A stretch of 64,000 nt of DNA from Aquitalea sp. LB_tupeE (lineage in GTDB: Bacteria; Pseudomonadota; Gammaproteobacteria; Burkholderiales; Chromobacteriaceae), in contig NZ_JACAXB010000031.1 of assembly GCF_013391415.1 (NCBI RefSeq), positions 1 through 64,000 of the forward strand, written 5' to 3'. This document shows positions 18,910-28,096 of this stretch, piece by piece. Position 1 is the stretch's first letter. Every line of letters starts with the position of its first letter. The notes beneath the pieces were generated by a model. It saw only the letters and a list, made by a program, of their open reading frames with translations, was not told the origin of the DNA and searched no databases. Made by a program: the position numbers and the translations under genes.

Positions 18910-19776
18910 ATGAACAAGCAAGTAGAAGCAAACATGAATGTACGTGGCCGCTCGATTGGCGCCATTTTGCTGGATAGTGGCCGACTTTCCATGGAAAATG
19001 CCGAAAAGATTCTACGGTATCAACGCGAACATAAAGTGAGATTTGGCGAGGCGGCAATTTCTCTTGGTATTTTGACAGATGAAGATATTCAGTTTGCTCT
19101 GTCTGATCAGTATGATTATTCATATATCCAGGGAGCTGACTCCCGGGTGAGCAAGGATATCATCGCTGCATTTAACCCATTCAGCCCGGTGGCCGAATCC
19201 ATGCGTGCGTTGCGCAGCCAGTTGTTGATCCGCTGGTTTTCTGCGGAAGACAAGCGGTTTTTGTGCGTTGTTGGTGATCAGCGCGGTGATGGCCGCAGTT
19301 TTCTGGCTGCAAATCTCGCTGTCGTTTTTTCACAGCTTGGCGAAAAAACCCTGCTGGTGGATGCGGATATGCGTAATCCGCAGCTACATGCGCTGTTTGG
19401 TATTGAAAACGACAAAGGCTTGTCTACTTTGCTTGTGGGCAGGGCGAGTGCGGATGAGGTTTCCAATAAGATTACCGGTTTGCTGGGTCTGACAGTTCTA
19501 CCCGCTGGCCCGATTCCCCCTAATCCACAGGAGCTGATTGCCAAGTGCTTTGGTAGCCAGCTGATAGCATGGGCCAAACAGTCTTTTGATGTTGTCATTA
19601 TTGATACACCCGCCGCAGCCATGTATGCCGATGCCCAGGCAATTGCTTCTCATGCAGGCGGCGCAGTGCTGGTAGCTCGCGAGCACGTGACAGAAGTGAC
19701 ACGCTTGAAACAACTGGCTGCAGATATCTCCCAGGTGGGTGCTGCCGTTGTTGGTAGTGTGTTTAATCAGTTCTGA
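18910..19776 (+). CDS. epsG: Polysaccharide tyrosine-kinase-like protein EpsG
   Basis: 288 residues. N-terminal region 13-70 resembles the MshEN/GspE N-terminal domain (IGAILLDSGRLSMENAEKIL), a c-di-GMP-binding fold in some proteins. The C-terminal part is a BY-kinase/ParA-like ATPase: Walker A GDQRGDGRS (122-130, Arg where Lys is usual; I recall EpsG relatives having the same), Walker A' LLVDADMR (148-155) and Walker B VVIIDTPA. There is no C-terminal tyrosine cluster. It works with EpsF in chain-length control. The ATG at 18910 follows AAGGAATAATA; an ATG 30 nt upstream lacks a site. Confidence 0.88.
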   Translation: MNKQVEANMNVRGRSIGAILLDSGRLSMENAEKILRYQREHKVRFGEAAISLGILTDEDIQFALSDQYDYSYIQGADSRVSKDIIAAFNPFSPVAESMRALRSQLLIRWFSAEDKRFLCVVGDQRGDGRSFLAANLAVVFSQLGEKTLLVDADMRNPQLHALFGIENDKGLSTLLVGRASADEVSNKITGLLGLTVLPAGPIPPNPQELIAKCFGSQLIAWAKQSFDVVIIDTPAAAMYADAQAIASHAGGAVLVAREHVTEVTRLKQLAADISQVGAAVVGSVFNQF

Positions 19777-19787
19777 TACTGAGTTGC

Positions 19788-20657
19788 ATGGAAAACAGAT
19801 TGAAATCAGTATTGCGCACAGTGTGGAATAATCCATCGCTGATTTTAGTGCTATCTGGTTTTGTGTTGTTGATGGTGCCTGTGTACTGGAATCTGGCCAA
19901 TACGGTGTGGTGGCGAGATGAACAAGGTCATGGGCCTGTCATCTGCCTGGTGGCATGGTATCTGGTATGGAAAAATATTCCGCAACTTGTAGTGGAGCGA
20001 AGTCGTTCCGCTACGGTTACAGGAATGTTTTTCTTTCTGATTTCATTGATTTTTTATTTTGTAGGTCATTCTCAAGCAATTGATACCCTTGAGGTTTTCT
20101 CTCTGGTTCTGCTGCTGGCAGCTTTGACTTTGATGATGTCTGGTTGGCGAAGCTTGCGGAAACTGGCTTTCCCATTAATTTTCATGTTGTTCATGGTTCC
20201 CTTGCCTGGAATTCTGGTACAGGCGGTGACGCTACCCATGAAAATATTGGTTTCCCAGGTGGCTGGCGGAATTCTGAGTTTGGCAGCTTACCCGATAGCA
20301 CGTTCCGGTGTGGTGCTTTCCGTCGGGCAGTATCAAATACTGGTTGCCGACGCATGCGCCGGGCTGAATACCCTGTTCACGTTGGAATCTATTGGCATTC
20401 TGTATATGTACCTGAATCCGATTGGTAGCCGGCTGCGCAATGTTTTACTAGGTTTTGCAATTGTTCCGATTGCATTCCTGGCAAATGTTATCCGTGTAAT
20501 TGTTTTGATCCTGATTACGTATCATCTTGGTGATGCCGCTGGACAAGGTTTCATGCATCAATTTGCAGGGTTGTTATTATTTGGTTTTGCCTTGCTTTTG
20601 TTGTTTGTGATGGATGGACTGCTATCCAGAATATTCCCGGCGGGTACTCATGCCTAA
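19788..20657 (+). CDS. xrtB: Exosortase B
   Basis: 289-residue, eight-helix membrane protein. Catalytic residues are visible: Cys190 in ADACAGLNTL, Arg236 in FLANVIRV, and His257 in FMHQFAG. Exosortases cleave PEP-CTERM sorting signals and pass the protein to the cell surface. The pairing with EpsI immediately downstream and EpsD/E/F/G upstream is typical of the B type (EpsH of methanolan clusters). A PEP-CTERM substrate lies at 28097-28618. Confidence 0.93.
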   Translation: MENRLKSVLRTVWNNPSLILVLSGFVLLMVPVYWNLANTVWWRDEQGHGPVICLVAWYLVWKNIPQLVVERSRSATVTGMFFFLISLIFYFVGHSQAIDTLEVFSLVLLLAALTLMMSGWRSLRKLAFPLIFMLFMVPLPGILVQAVTLPMKILVSQVAGGILSLAAYPIARSGVVLSVGQYQILVADACAGLNTLFTLESIGILYMYLNPIGSRLRNVLLGFAIVPIAFLANVIRVIVLILITYHLGDAAGQGFMHQFAGLLLFGFALLLLFVMDGLLSRIFPAGTHA

Positions 20658-21342
20658 AAATCAATTATCCGGTTTGATGGCATTGGTATTGTTCGGTTTG
20701 ATGAGTGCAGCATTCATCTTGTCTATTGTTTACCAGCCCGATCAATACTTGGCGAAAACGCAGCCTCCTATAAAACTGGAAGCGGATGTCCCCTCCCGTT
20801 TTGGTGAGTGGCGGGTTGACCCTGATATCACACCAGTCCTGCCCGATCCTGTGGTGTTAAAGAAACTGGCCAGTATCTACTCTCAGGTTCTGGCCAAAAC
20901 CTATATCGATAAGGCTGGTAGGCGTGTGATGCTTTCCATTGCGTATGGTCAGGATCAGCGTGATGACTCCAGCCAGGTCCATCGGCCGGAATTCTGTTAT
21001 GCCGCGCAGGGCTTCGCCTTGCAACGCCAACCTGAGTCATTGCTTGCTATCGGACAGGGACAGTTGCTGATGCACCGGCTGACAGCCGATCGTATCAGTC
21101 GCCATGAGAATATTGCTTATTGGGTGGTGATGTCGGGCAAGCAAATATCACCGGGATGGCAGCGAAAATGGACACAGATGCAATATGGTTTGCAGGGAAA
21201 AATTCCGGATGGGGTATTGATGCGGGTTTCAACAGTTGATGTGGAAAATGATACTGCGGCTGATCAGATATTGGCCAGTTTCACTTCCCAGTTGTATCAG
21301 GCCATAGCGTCAGACAAGCGGGAACGATATTTCGGTATCTGA
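20650..21342 (+). CDS. epsI: Exosortase-associated protein EpsI
   Basis: 230 residues with one N-terminal membrane anchor and a periplasmic domain of the EpsI family: DVPSRFGEWRVDP, then SQVLAKTYIDKAGRRVMLSI, and HRPEFCYAAQGF around a conserved Cys. It overlaps exosortase B by 8 nt, and such fusions or adjacencies are common, so the two act together. The precise role (polymer or protein processing) is not established. Confidence 0.88.
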   Translation: MPKNQLSGLMALVLFGLMSAAFILSIVYQPDQYLAKTQPPIKLEADVPSRFGEWRVDPDITPVLPDPVVLKKLASIYSQVLAKTYIDKAGRRVMLSIAYGQDQRDDSSQVHRPEFCYAAQGFALQRQPESLLAIGQGQLLMHRLTADRISRHENIAYWVVMSGKQISPGWQRKWTQMQYGLQGKIPDGVLMRVSTVDVENDTAADQILASFTSQLYQAIASDKRERYFGI

Positions 21343-21359
21343 ACACAACAGAAAGAATA

Positions 21360-22625
21360 ATGCAGATGCAATCAAGCAATTCTTCACTCCCGTTGTCTGG
21401 GTTTAATGTGGCAGATGCTGCACAGCTATTGAAGGAGAGGCGGCAAATACTGTTCATCATGGTGGCCAGTTGTGTTTATCATTTGCTAGCCTGCTTTATT
21501 CATACTCATGGTTTTCAGATCAAAACCATTCATATCGGTTTGCTTGAGCTTATGATTTATCTGGCCTGCTTGCCGTTGTTCTTCCGTTTTATCCCGCTTG
21601 GTGCTCTTGGCTTATTTCTGGTGGCATTGGTTTTTCTGTCATTTGCCGGGCTATTTTGGGGTGGGATTGATTTCAAATCGATACGGGATTTGATTATTCC
21701 GGTTCTGTTTGTCACGGTGGGGCGGAATGTCAAGGATAAAGGCTGGATAGATAGAGCGCTTTGGGTGTTGATTGGTATCGTATTAGCAGTCGGTGTGTTT
21801 GAATGGCTGTTTCTTAGCAGCTATACCAATTTTTTTAATGTATTTTCCTATTACGCCAGCACAGGCTCTATCAGTGAAAGCTCTGCCATGTATACGGGGC
21901 AGAAGCTACAGCTGAATGGTTTTCGCCCTGCAGGGATTGGCCGTACCATTTTGCCGATGGTGTTTGGCAATCACCGGATTTCTTCGGTATTTCTGGAGCC
22001 AGTATCGCTTGGTAACTTTGCCGTTATCATTGCTGCCTGGGGGATGAGCAAACCCTGGCTGGAAAAGAAAAAGATGTTTGCCTTTCTGGCAGCCAGCGCA
22101 ATGATGATTGCACTAGCGGATTCGCGTTTTGGCATGATGATGATTTTATTTCTGCTGCTGATCCGTTTTTTCCCTGTCAGCCTGGATAAGCTTTTTATTG
22201 TTTTTCCCTTTATTTGTTTGTTAGTCATTTGTGTAATGGCGGCAGCTTTCCCACATGTGACAGGGGACAATTTTTCCTCCCGCCTGATACATTCCGGTCT
22301 GTCGCTGTTGCAATTTGACCTGCCCATGTTGTTTGGCTTGACTGGCCCGGCAATCAATTTTGGCGATATGGGTTATGCCTATGTTTTATCAAGGTTTGGC
22401 TTGTTATTAGCCAGCCTGTTGTGGTTTTCCATCTGGCTGTTGCCTGTCCACACGGATACAGGGCGGCGTTTCCGGGTGTGTTTGTGTGTTTATTCCTGCC
22501 TGATTTTGACAGTTAGCGGTACCTCCTTATTTGCATTAAAAACAGCCGGTCTCGCCTGGCTTTTGCTTGGCAGTGTGGTGGATGCTCGTCATGTTCAAGC
22601 CGCAAGCCGCAGCATGAACAGTTGA
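21360..22625 (+). CDS. Polytopic membrane protein, probable polysaccharide polymerase (Wzy/GumE-like)
   Basis: 421 residues with about ten to eleven hydrophobic segments. A periplasmic loop region around residues 150-215 carries GNHRISSVFLEPVSLGNFAV, resembling the R-x-x-G/E-P loop motifs of Wzy polymerases and ligases. No other polymerase candidate exists in the cluster, and a Wzy-dependent system (EpsF, flippase) requires one. Assignment rests on topology and context, since polymerases are poorly conserved. Confidence 0.6.
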   Translation: MQMQSSNSSLPLSGFNVADAAQLLKERRQILFIMVASCVYHLLACFIHTHGFQIKTIHIGLLELMIYLACLPLFFRFIPLGALGLFLVALVFLSFAGLFWGGIDFKSIRDLIIPVLFVTVGRNVKDKGWIDRALWVLIGIVLAVGVFEWLFLSSYTNFFNVFSYYASTGSISESSAMYTGQKLQLNGFRPAGIGRTILPMVFGNHRISSVFLEPVSLGNFAVIIAAWGMSKPWLEKKKMFAFLAASAMMIALADSRFGMMMILFLLLIRFFPVSLDKLFIVFPFICLLVICVMAAAFPHVTGDNFSSRLIHSGLSLLQFDLPMLFGLTGPAINFGDMGYAYVLSRFGLLLASLLWFSIWLLPVHTDTGRRFRVCLCVYSCLILTVSGTSLFALKTAGLAWLLLGSVVDARHVQAASRSMNS

Positions 22626-22660
22626 TTTCGCTACAGAACAATTTTGAGTGTATTTATTCC

Positions 22661-23788
22661 ATGTCTAATAAAAATCTGAACATTGTCCATATTGTGCGTC
22701 AGTACTATCCATCCATGGGTGGGATGGAAGATGTTGTCAGAAATATTGCTTTTCATCAAAAAAACACCGGTAATCACAATCCGCGTATTGTTACGCTGGA
22801 TCGTTTGTTCCGTGGCGATTCAGGACGACTGGAAACGAGCGGGGAACTGGATGGTATTAAAATAAGCAGAATCCCGTACCGGGGGTCAGACCGCTACCCG
22901 ATAGCATGCTCGGTGCTCAGCCAGTTGGATGCTGCTGATGTTGTACATGTACATGGCGTTGATTTCTTTTTTGATTATCTGGCGCTGACACGGTTTTTGC
23001 ATAAAAAGCCGTTGTTGTTATCTACACACGGTGGCTTTTTCCATACGCAGTTTGCCAGCCGACTAAAAAAAATATACTTCAACTCCATCACGCGCTGTTC
23101 GGTCAGAGCTTATGATGCCATTATTGGTACCAGCGAAAATGATGGCCAGATATTTTCCCGGATTACACCTCCAGATCGCCTGCATGTCATCGAGAATGGC
23201 GTGAATGTAGAGAAATACGCTGGCCGTGCAGCAGGGCAGGTGTGCAAGACCATGATTTATTTTGGTCGCTGGTCTGCCAATAAAGGCCTTGAGCCGACTC
23301 TTGCACTCTTTGCCCGCTTGCTGAAGCAAGATCCGGAATGGAAATTGATTATTGCTGGTCGAGAATACGATTACACACAGCAGCAGTTACAGCAAAAAGC
23401 CATTGATTTTGCTGTGGCAGAGCAGGTCAGCATTATTGCCAATCCCTCTGATGGGGCTCTTGCCGAAGCCATTGGCCGTGCCAGTTATTTTATCTGTCTG
23501 TCGGAGCATGAGGGTTTCGGCATGGCTCCGATTGAAGCCATGAGTGCAGGCCTGCTACCTATCTTGTCCGGCATTCCTCCCTTCAAGCGTCTGGAGCGTG
23601 AGTCCGGCATGGTGTTGATGTGTACACAGGATAGTCAGCAAGATAGCCAGGCCATTCTCAAGACCCATGCGCACCATGCCCAGAACTATGCCGCACAGCG
23701 TGCAGCACTGATGCAATTCTCGGTACGTTATGGCTGGCAATCGGCTGCACAGAGATACCAGTCTATCTACGATGCTGTTATTCGTTGA
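22661..23788 (+). CDS. gumH: GumH-like glycosyltransferase (GT4), probable alpha-1,3-mannosyltransferase
   Basis: 375 residues, GT-B fold. The N-terminal VRQYYPSMGGMEDVVRNIA, HVHGVDFFFDYLALTRFLH, STHGGFFHTQFASRLKKIYF and the E-x7-E block SEHEGFGMAPIEAMSAGL follow xanthan GumH/acetan AceC very closely along most of the length (compared from memory). Those enzymes add mannose from GDP-Man to lipid-linked cellobiose. The ATG at 22661 is the conserved start; a TTG 39 nt upstream is possible. Ribosome site weak. Confidence 0.82.
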   Translation: MSNKNLNIVHIVRQYYPSMGGMEDVVRNIAFHQKNTGNHNPRIVTLDRLFRGDSGRLETSGELDGIKISRIPYRGSDRYPIACSVLSQLDAADVVHVHGVDFFFDYLALTRFLHKKPLLLSTHGGFFHTQFASRLKKIYFNSITRCSVRAYDAIIGTSENDGQIFSRITPPDRLHVIENGVNVEKYAGRAAGQVCKTMIYFGRWSANKGLEPTLALFARLLKQDPEWKLIIAGREYDYTQQQLQQKAIDFAVAEQVSIIANPSDGALAEAIGRASYFICLSEHEGFGMAPIEAMSAGLLPILSGIPPFKRLERESGMVLMCTQDSQQDSQAILKTHAHHAQNYAAQRAALMQFSVRYGWQSAAQRYQSIYDAVIR

Positions 23789-23801
23789 TGAGGGCAATTT
23801 C

Positions 23802-24806
23802 ATGTTGAGATTTTTATCTGCTGTTTTGCTGTCATTGATGATTTCGCCTGTATTTGCGGATTGTTCGTCGTCGAATCTTAAGGGCGTGAACCTGTCCGGG
23901 GCTGAGTACAATAGCAGTAAGGTCCCAGGAATATTGTTCAAGGAATATGTCTATCCGGCCGAGCAGGATCTGGCTTATTTTGCTAATGCGGGAGCAACAG
24001 CTATCCGATTGCCGGTACTGTGGGAACGAATGCAGCCGGAGCTGAATAGCCCGTTGAACCAACAGGAAATGAAGCATATCCAGCAGGTGGTGGAGACGGC
24101 TAGAAAATATGGCCTATGTATTGTGCTGGATGTACATAATTATGGTAGTTACCGCGGGAGTGCTATTGGAACAGAGCAAATACCGGTAACTGCATTTGTC
24201 GACTTTTGGCGCAGAACGGCTGCCTATTTCAAAGACGATAAATATGTGGCGTTTGGTTTGATGAACGAGCCACATGTTGTACCGGTAGATCAGTGGGCAC
24301 TGATTGCCAACCGCGTACTGCAAACCCTAAGAACTGCCGGGGTTAGTAATCTGGTATTGGTGCCTGGAGGGCGCTGGAGTGGCGTACATGACTGGTTTGC
24401 CGGTAGCGGCGGTGCAGTGAATGCGCTTGCCTTGGCGAATATTCGCGACCCACTAGGCCGGATGGTACTGGAGGTACACCAATATGCCGATGCCGATTCG
24501 TCCGGCACACATTCGACTTGTGTGGAACCTGAGCGTTTAAAGAAGGTATTTGCAAGCCTGACGCAATGGGCGCGAGAACACCGGCAAAAACTGTTTCTTG
24601 GTGAATTTGGTGTTGCTGCTAATGAGGATTGCCTGACTGATTTGCGTGTCATGCTGGATGGCGTTAAAGACAAGTCAGTATGGCAAGGCTGGGCTTACTG
24701 GACAGCAGGCAGATGGATAGGCAGTAATTATCCGTTTAGCGTACAGCCGCAGTCCGGTATCGATACTGTACAGATGACTGTGCTCCGCAAATATCTTGGT
24801 GATTGA
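23802..24806 (+). CDS. Secreted GH5 endoglucanase-like hydrolase
   Basis: 334 residues with a signal peptide (cleavage near VFA-DC). Glycoside hydrolase family 5 motifs: acid/base Glu156 in GLMNEPH, nucleophile Glu268 in FLGEFG, plus IRLPVLWERMQP, LDVHNYGSY and VLEVHQYAD. Closest in style to cellulases/endoglucanases. Inside a polysaccharide cluster such enzymes trim or release the polymer, and it would suit a beta-1,4-glucan backbone. The ATG at 23802 starts the signal peptide; the frame is open upstream but overlaps the GT4 gene. Confidence 0.88.
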   Translation: MLRFLSAVLLSLMISPVFADCSSSNLKGVNLSGAEYNSSKVPGILFKEYVYPAEQDLAYFANAGATAIRLPVLWERMQPELNSPLNQQEMKHIQQVVETARKYGLCIVLDVHNYGSYRGSAIGTEQIPVTAFVDFWRRTAAYFKDDKYVAFGLMNEPHVVPVDQWALIANRVLQTLRTAGVSNLVLVPGGRWSGVHDWFAGSGGAVNALALANIRDPLGRMVLEVHQYADADSSGTHSTCVEPERLKKVFASLTQWAREHRQKLFLGEFGVAANEDCLTDLRVMLDGVKDKSVWQGWAYWTAGRWIGSNYPFSVQPQSGIDTVQMTVLRKYLGD

Positions 24807-24836
24807 TGCAGTACCAGTATAGAAGATTAATAAAGT

Positions 24837-25595
24837 ATGAATACAGCAGACTTGAAAGCACAGCAATGGTTTTGTCAGAGGCTGGCGGGCTTTGATATCT
24901 ATTCACCCACTCCGCAACAAGCAGTCAGCTTTATTGAGCAGCGCATGCACGCTGATGCAGGCCGGCCGCAAAATGTATTTTTTGCCAATGCCAATTCCGT
25001 TGTCAAATGCACAGATATAAAGCAAGCACTGGCTGACGACCGTGTGTTGCTGCTGAATGATGGTGTGGCGCTGAATATTGCCTGCCGCATGTTGGGGAAG
25101 CCGGTATTTCCACATAATCTGAATGGTACCGATTTCCTGCCGTATTTCCTGTCCCATGCCAGTAAGCCGTACAGGATTTTCCTGCTGGGTGCCGAACCCG
25201 GCATTGCAGAACAGGCCGGTCAGAAAATTGAATCAATGGGTATGCATGATGTTGTTGGCTGCTGTGATGGATTTTCCGGCATGGCAGACCAGGATGCATT
25301 AATCCAGCGTATCAATAGCCTGCAGGTAGATGTATTGCTGGTGGCAATGGGTAATCCTCGCCAGGAGCAATGGATACTTGATAACCGGGAAAAACTGCAA
25401 GTACGGGTGGTATTTGCTGTAGGTGCGTTGCTGGATTTCATGGCTGGGAAAGTGAAGCGAGCCCCCGTGTGGGTAAGGAACTTGCGCGGTGAGTGGTTAT
25501 TTCGTTTATGCCAGGAGCCGAAGAGGTTGCTGCGTCGATATTCGCTGGAAATAATTTTTTTCCTTTATAAGTGTTATAAGCAAAAAAATATTTAG
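24837..25595 (+). CDS. gumM: GumM-like glycosyltransferase (WecG/TagA/CpsF, GT26)
   Basis: 252 residues. Family motifs FFANANSVV, LLLNDGVALNIACRMLGKPV, NLNGTDF, VAMGNPRQEQWI and GALLDFMAGKVKRAPVWV, then GEWLFRLCQEPKRLLRRY. The same order and spacing occur in xanthan GumM, which adds the second glucose (beta-1,4) to Glc-PP-undecaprenol. Other GT26 members transfer ManNAc(A), so the donor is inferred from the accompanying GumH- and GumK-like genes. Confidence 0.82.
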   Translation: MNTADLKAQQWFCQRLAGFDIYSPTPQQAVSFIEQRMHADAGRPQNVFFANANSVVKCTDIKQALADDRVLLLNDGVALNIACRMLGKPVFPHNLNGTDFLPYFLSHASKPYRIFLLGAEPGIAEQAGQKIESMGMHDVVGCCDGFSGMADQDALIQRINSLQVDVLLVAMGNPRQEQWILDNREKLQVRVVFAVGALLDFMAGKVKRAPVWVRNLRGEWLFRLCQEPKRLLRRYSLEIIFFLYKCYKQKNI

Positions 25596-25736
25596 CAATT
25601 GAATAGCTGGTAAGCATTAATTGTTAGTCGTACATATTCGAACTTGCTGAGCTTTGTATTTTAATACTTACATTATTAATTTGACAGCTTGTAGTATTGG
25701 CTGGTTGTAATCTTATCAAGTGTTTGGGGTAAACCA

Positions 25737-26801
25737 ATGTCGTATTTATTTCTGAAAACTAGTTCAGATCATGGTGTTGCTCCGCTAAATGGTATTCGAG
25801 CGATTGCTTGCATTTTTGTGGTGATTACTCATCTTGCTCTTTCATTTCCAGTGCTTTCTATTTTAATATCTTTACCGTTTAGTGAGTTCGGGGTTGGCGT
25901 TTTTTTTACACTCAGCGGCTTTTTAATGTCTCATCTGTATTTTTCACGGCATTGGAATCGAAAGAATGTTGTCTCCTATACGATTGCACGTTTCTCCCGG
26001 ATTGCTCCTGCATACTGGTTGATCGTTTTCTTTAGTTATGTGCTTTCCAATACGATACTTCCAGATTTCGTATATTCAATGGATGCGCATAATTTGCTAA
26101 GACATATTTTCTTTGGCGGATCAGTCAGTGTTTTCTGGTCTATCTCACCTGAAGTTCAATATTATGTTTTTTTTGTTTTCTTCTGGTTTGCTTTTTCAGC
26201 ATTTTTGAGCGGAAGATTTGTTTTCATGATTTTATTTGTCTTGGTTTCAATTGTCATGATTTGTTTCAGGGTGGTTTCCCCTGGACTTCTTCTTTCTTCA
26301 AAATTGCATCTTTTTCTTGTTGGTTCTTGTTTTGGTGCGTTTAATCTAAAGCCAGAATTGTTGAAAAAGTACAAATTATTGATTGGAATCTTGCAAGCAA
26401 CGTGTATTCCTTTGGTTTTTTTGTATGTATACCATAGTGGTGTGAATTACTTGATGTTTTATAATAGGCTTGACTTTGCATTTCTGATTGGATTAAGCAT
26501 TTTCTTGATTTCACATTCAACCCGTACGTCAGAGGCTATCTTTTCCGGTCGTATTTTGAAAGTGATTGGTGCGGCTAGTTTTAGTATTTATCTCTTGCAT
26601 GATGTTGTGATTTATTTCTTTTTAAAAATTGTAGCTAATAGTAATACAGTTACCATGTTTGCTATCTGTGCTATTCTCTGCATTGTGCTGCCGGTTATTT
26701 TTTCTATCTATATAGAAATGCCACTGTGCAGGTTAGTGAAGTCCAGGTTGTCGAAATATGCGGTTCCGTTTTTCGCAAAAAATGCGACTGTTTCCGGTTG
26801 A
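25737..26801 (+). CDS. Membrane acyltransferase (acyltransferase 3 family)
   Basis: 354 residues with about ten membrane segments. Acyltransferase-3 motifs: NGIRAIACIFVVITHLA (catalytic His), GVGVFFTLSGFLMSHLY and RFSRIAPAYWL. Such proteins O-acetylate polysaccharides, in the role of GumF/GumG on xanthan mannose. AT-rich codon use (many Phe/Ile/Leu TTT/ATT/TTA) is stronger than in the preceding genes. A 141-bp AT-rich gap precedes it, so it may have its own promoter. GGGG before the ATG serves as ribosome site. Confidence 0.85.
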   Translation: MSYLFLKTSSDHGVAPLNGIRAIACIFVVITHLALSFPVLSILISLPFSEFGVGVFFTLSGFLMSHLYFSRHWNRKNVVSYTIARFSRIAPAYWLIVFFSYVLSNTILPDFVYSMDAHNLLRHIFFGGSVSVFWSISPEVQYYVFFVFFWFAFSAFLSGRFVFMILFVLVSIVMICFRVVSPGLLLSSKLHLFLVGSCFGAFNLKPELLKKYKLLIGILQATCIPLVFLYVYHSGVNYLMFYNRLDFAFLIGLSIFLISHSTRTSEAIFSGRILKVIGAASFSIYLLHDVVIYFFLKIVANSNTVTMFAICAILCIVLPVIFSIYIEMPLCRLVKSRLSKYAVPFFAKNATVSG

Positions 26802-26810
26802 GGTGATTCG

Positions 26811-27983
26811 GTGAATAATCATTCCGTGTTTGGCTGTGCTGCATTTGCAAGCCTTGTTTTTATATCTACACCGGTTTTGGCTGATGTTGGGAATTCTTCC
26901 AATAATGCTGTTCCTGACACGCCCTATGTTTTTTCACCTTATGTTAAAGACGTATGGGATAGTAATTTACAGCGTGCCGAGTCCGCACAGTCCGATCAGA
27001 TAAAGAGTGTTGGAGTAACTGCTGGCTATGCTAACAAATTCAGCCAGCAGAATTTATCGGTACAGGGGAGTGCGGAGCGTCAGTTTTATACGCACCGGGA
27101 TGATCTGAATCATACGGATTTGCACAGCAATGCCAATTGGAATGGTATTTATGGTGACGGAAAAATTTATACTCAGTTGTCCGGCCATTACGATCATACC
27201 TTGATTGACCAATCCACACTGCCGCAAAAAAACTTTCTCACTGCTTACGGTGGCAAGGCTGCTGCTGGTTATTTGATTGATAAGAATTATTCTTTCGAAC
27301 TGGCAGCCGGGGTAGATAGCCAGCGTAACAGCATGGAGTCACAAAAGCTGCTGGATTATGATGATGATAATCTGACGGCTAGTTTCAAGTATCAAACTGC
27401 TAGAAACTCCTCGGTCAGGCTCTATTTCATTGATGGCCGGCGGGATTACCTAAGGGATGATTCATTAAGCCTAGCTAGCAGGCTGGGTTACGACTATCAG
27501 ACGCTGGGTGGTGATATTACCTGGCAAATTACCGAAAAATCTGCAGTTTCACTGGGCATGGATCATACCAAGCGCCGTGGTGCCGTATCTCAGGTTAGTG
27601 GTGAAGACATCAATGCCGGGTTCAGCTGGCAACCCACTAGCAAGTTGTCTTTTATAGGCAGTTTCTGGATTTCTCATCCGGGCGTGTTTAACGATGACCG
27701 CAACCCAAATTACGAACGTGGTATTAGATTGCAGTCTAACTGGCTGATGACCGAGAAGATAACCATGCGTTTGTCTGGTCAGCATACGGCGCGGACATAC
27801 GACAATTTCTCCAATTCCACCCGTTATGACACACTAAACGAATTTTCGGCTGGCTGGCTGTATGCATTCACCAATAAACTGTCCATGGATACCAGTGTGA
27901 GTCGGCAGAACAGAAAATCGAATCTGGATGGCTTTGCATTTGTTGACAGAATGCTATCGTTACAGCTGCAGTACAAATACTAG
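26811..27983 (+). CDS. epsL: Outer-membrane beta-barrel protein EpsL
   Basis: 390 residues, GTG start with GAGGTGA 6 nt upstream. Signal peptide (ends near VLA-DV), then about sixteen amphipathic strands (for example TAGYANKFSQQNLSVQGSAE and NAGFSWQPTSKLSFIGSFW) and an aromatic C-terminus LQLQYKY, typical of outer-membrane barrels. This is the pattern of the EpsL family found in exosortase-B exopolysaccharide operons, possibly a porin-like export or secretion partner. Follows the acyltransferase by 9 nt and ends at a very strong terminator. Confidence 0.8.
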   Translation: MNNHSVFGCAAFASLVFISTPVLADVGNSSNNAVPDTPYVFSPYVKDVWDSNLQRAESAQSDQIKSVGVTAGYANKFSQQNLSVQGSAERQFYTHRDDLNHTDLHSNANWNGIYGDGKIYTQLSGHYDHTLIDQSTLPQKNFLTAYGGKAAAGYLIDKNYSFELAAGVDSQRNSMESQKLLDYDDDNLTASFKYQTARNSSVRLYFIDGRRDYLRDDSLSLASRLGYDYQTLGGDITWQITEKSAVSLGMDHTKRRGAVSQVSGEDINAGFSWQPTSKLSFIGSFWISHPGVFNDDRNPNYERGIRLQSNWLMTEKITMRLSGQHTARTYDNFSNSTRYDTLNEFSAGWLYAFTNKLSMDTSVSRQNRKSNLDGFAFVDRMLSLQLQYKY

Positions 27984-28043
27984 GTGGAGCCGGTGGGAAA
28001 GTGCAAATGTGCTTTCCCCGGTGTTAGGGCAAGCCGGACTTGC

Positions 28044-28082
28044 AAAAAAACAGGGCCAACGTTGTTGGCCCTGTTTTTTTTG
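28044..28082. terminator. Very strong bidirectional terminator
   Basis: AAAAAAACAGGGCCAAC pairs with GTTGGCCCTGTTTTTTT around GTT: a 17-bp perfect stem with T-tracts in both directions. It separates the convergent epsL and PEP-CTERM genes. Confidence 0.95.
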
Positions 28083-28096
28083 ACAGCAAGATTGAA

